From: Roseivivax jejudonensis
Lineage (GTDB): Bacteria > Pseudomonadota > Alphaproteobacteria > Rhodobacterales > Rhodobacteraceae
Reading direction: 5' to 3'
NCBI RefSeq assembly: GCF_900172265.1
Contig: NZ_FWFK01000001.1
Coordinates: 682,001-746,000, forward strand
Length of the DNA stretch: 64,000 nucleotides
Below the pieces are notes generated by a model, which saw only the letters and a program-made list of their open reading frames with translations, was not told the origin of the DNA and searched no databases. The translations under genes and the position numbers were made by a program. Shown one piece after another: positions 63,081 through 64,000 of the stretch (position 1 is its first letter; each line of letters begins with the position of its first letter).

Positions 63081-64000
<920 letters not shown>

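Overview
This GC-rich window looks like the chromosome of an alphaproteobacterium of the Rhodobacterales (Roseobacter/Rhodobacter group). The placement rests on the family resemblance of most proteins, a class I lysyl-tRNA synthetase, a methionine synthase split into two cistrons, glutathione-dependent formaldehyde oxidation genes, accD-folC, a DUF2794 gene, an ImuB gene with an alphaproteobacterial LexA box (GAAC-N7-GAAC), and an FnrL-like box. No database search was possible, so the placement is inference.

Layout. (1) 1-1662: the end of a SulP anion transporter. (2) 1696-19741: an integrated phage-derived element of about 18.0 kb, bounded by a perfect 49-bp direct repeat. The right copy is the 3' part of an intact tRNA-Pro(CGG). 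The left arm carries a tyrosine integrase, small DNA-binding proteins (winged-helix/MerR-like and two divergent ribbon-helix-helix proteins) and small secreted or lipoprotein cargo. The right arm carries one long leftward morphogenesis operon: portal, protease, capsid, HNH, tail tube, connectors, TerS, TerL and tape measure. No replication, lysis, distal-tail, baseplate or receptor-binding gene is visible, and the morphogenesis genes are in a permuted order. (3) 19816-26516: an EamA transporter and the leucine genes leuB, leuD and leuC, with an exonuclease-endonuclease-phosphatase protein and a membrane protein between them. (4) 26775-31503: SOUL haem-binding protein, MscS channel, cupin, thiolase and a glycolipid-binding-like protein. 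(5) 31722-41412: a hybrid histidine kinase, yaaA, a fatty acid desaturase, accD-folC, a candidate structured RNA, then zapE, a kinase-like gene and a ParA ATPase. (6) 41553-50624: formaldehyde detoxification genes (adhC, fghA) with an ACT protein, an acetyltransferase, an NYN nuclease, a TetR regulator, two tandem paralogous microproteins, an auxin-efflux-type carrier, YaiI, a HAD hydrolase and an MFS transporter. (7) 50816-64000: TerB-like protein, lysK, CHAD protein, DUF4864, a large beta-helix protein, imuB, DUF2794, the split metH and the 3' part of gyrB.

How genes work together. leuC-leuD and leuB supply leucine synthesis. adhC and fghA form the two glutathione-dependent steps from formaldehyde to formate. 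accD and folC are translationally coupled housekeeping genes. The two metH cistrons overlap by 4 bp and together make one full-length cobalamin-dependent methionine synthase, behind a leader with two competing pairings. 

The observations most worth following are: the incomplete, rearranged phage element (decaying prophage or phage satellite); a tandem duplication of a gene plus its promoter that encodes 54-55-residue secreted peptides sharing an LPFLxFPP core; a terminator-ended structured RNA candidate between folC and zapE; the metH leader; and the conserved beta-helix protein that could be a gene-transfer-agent or phage spike.
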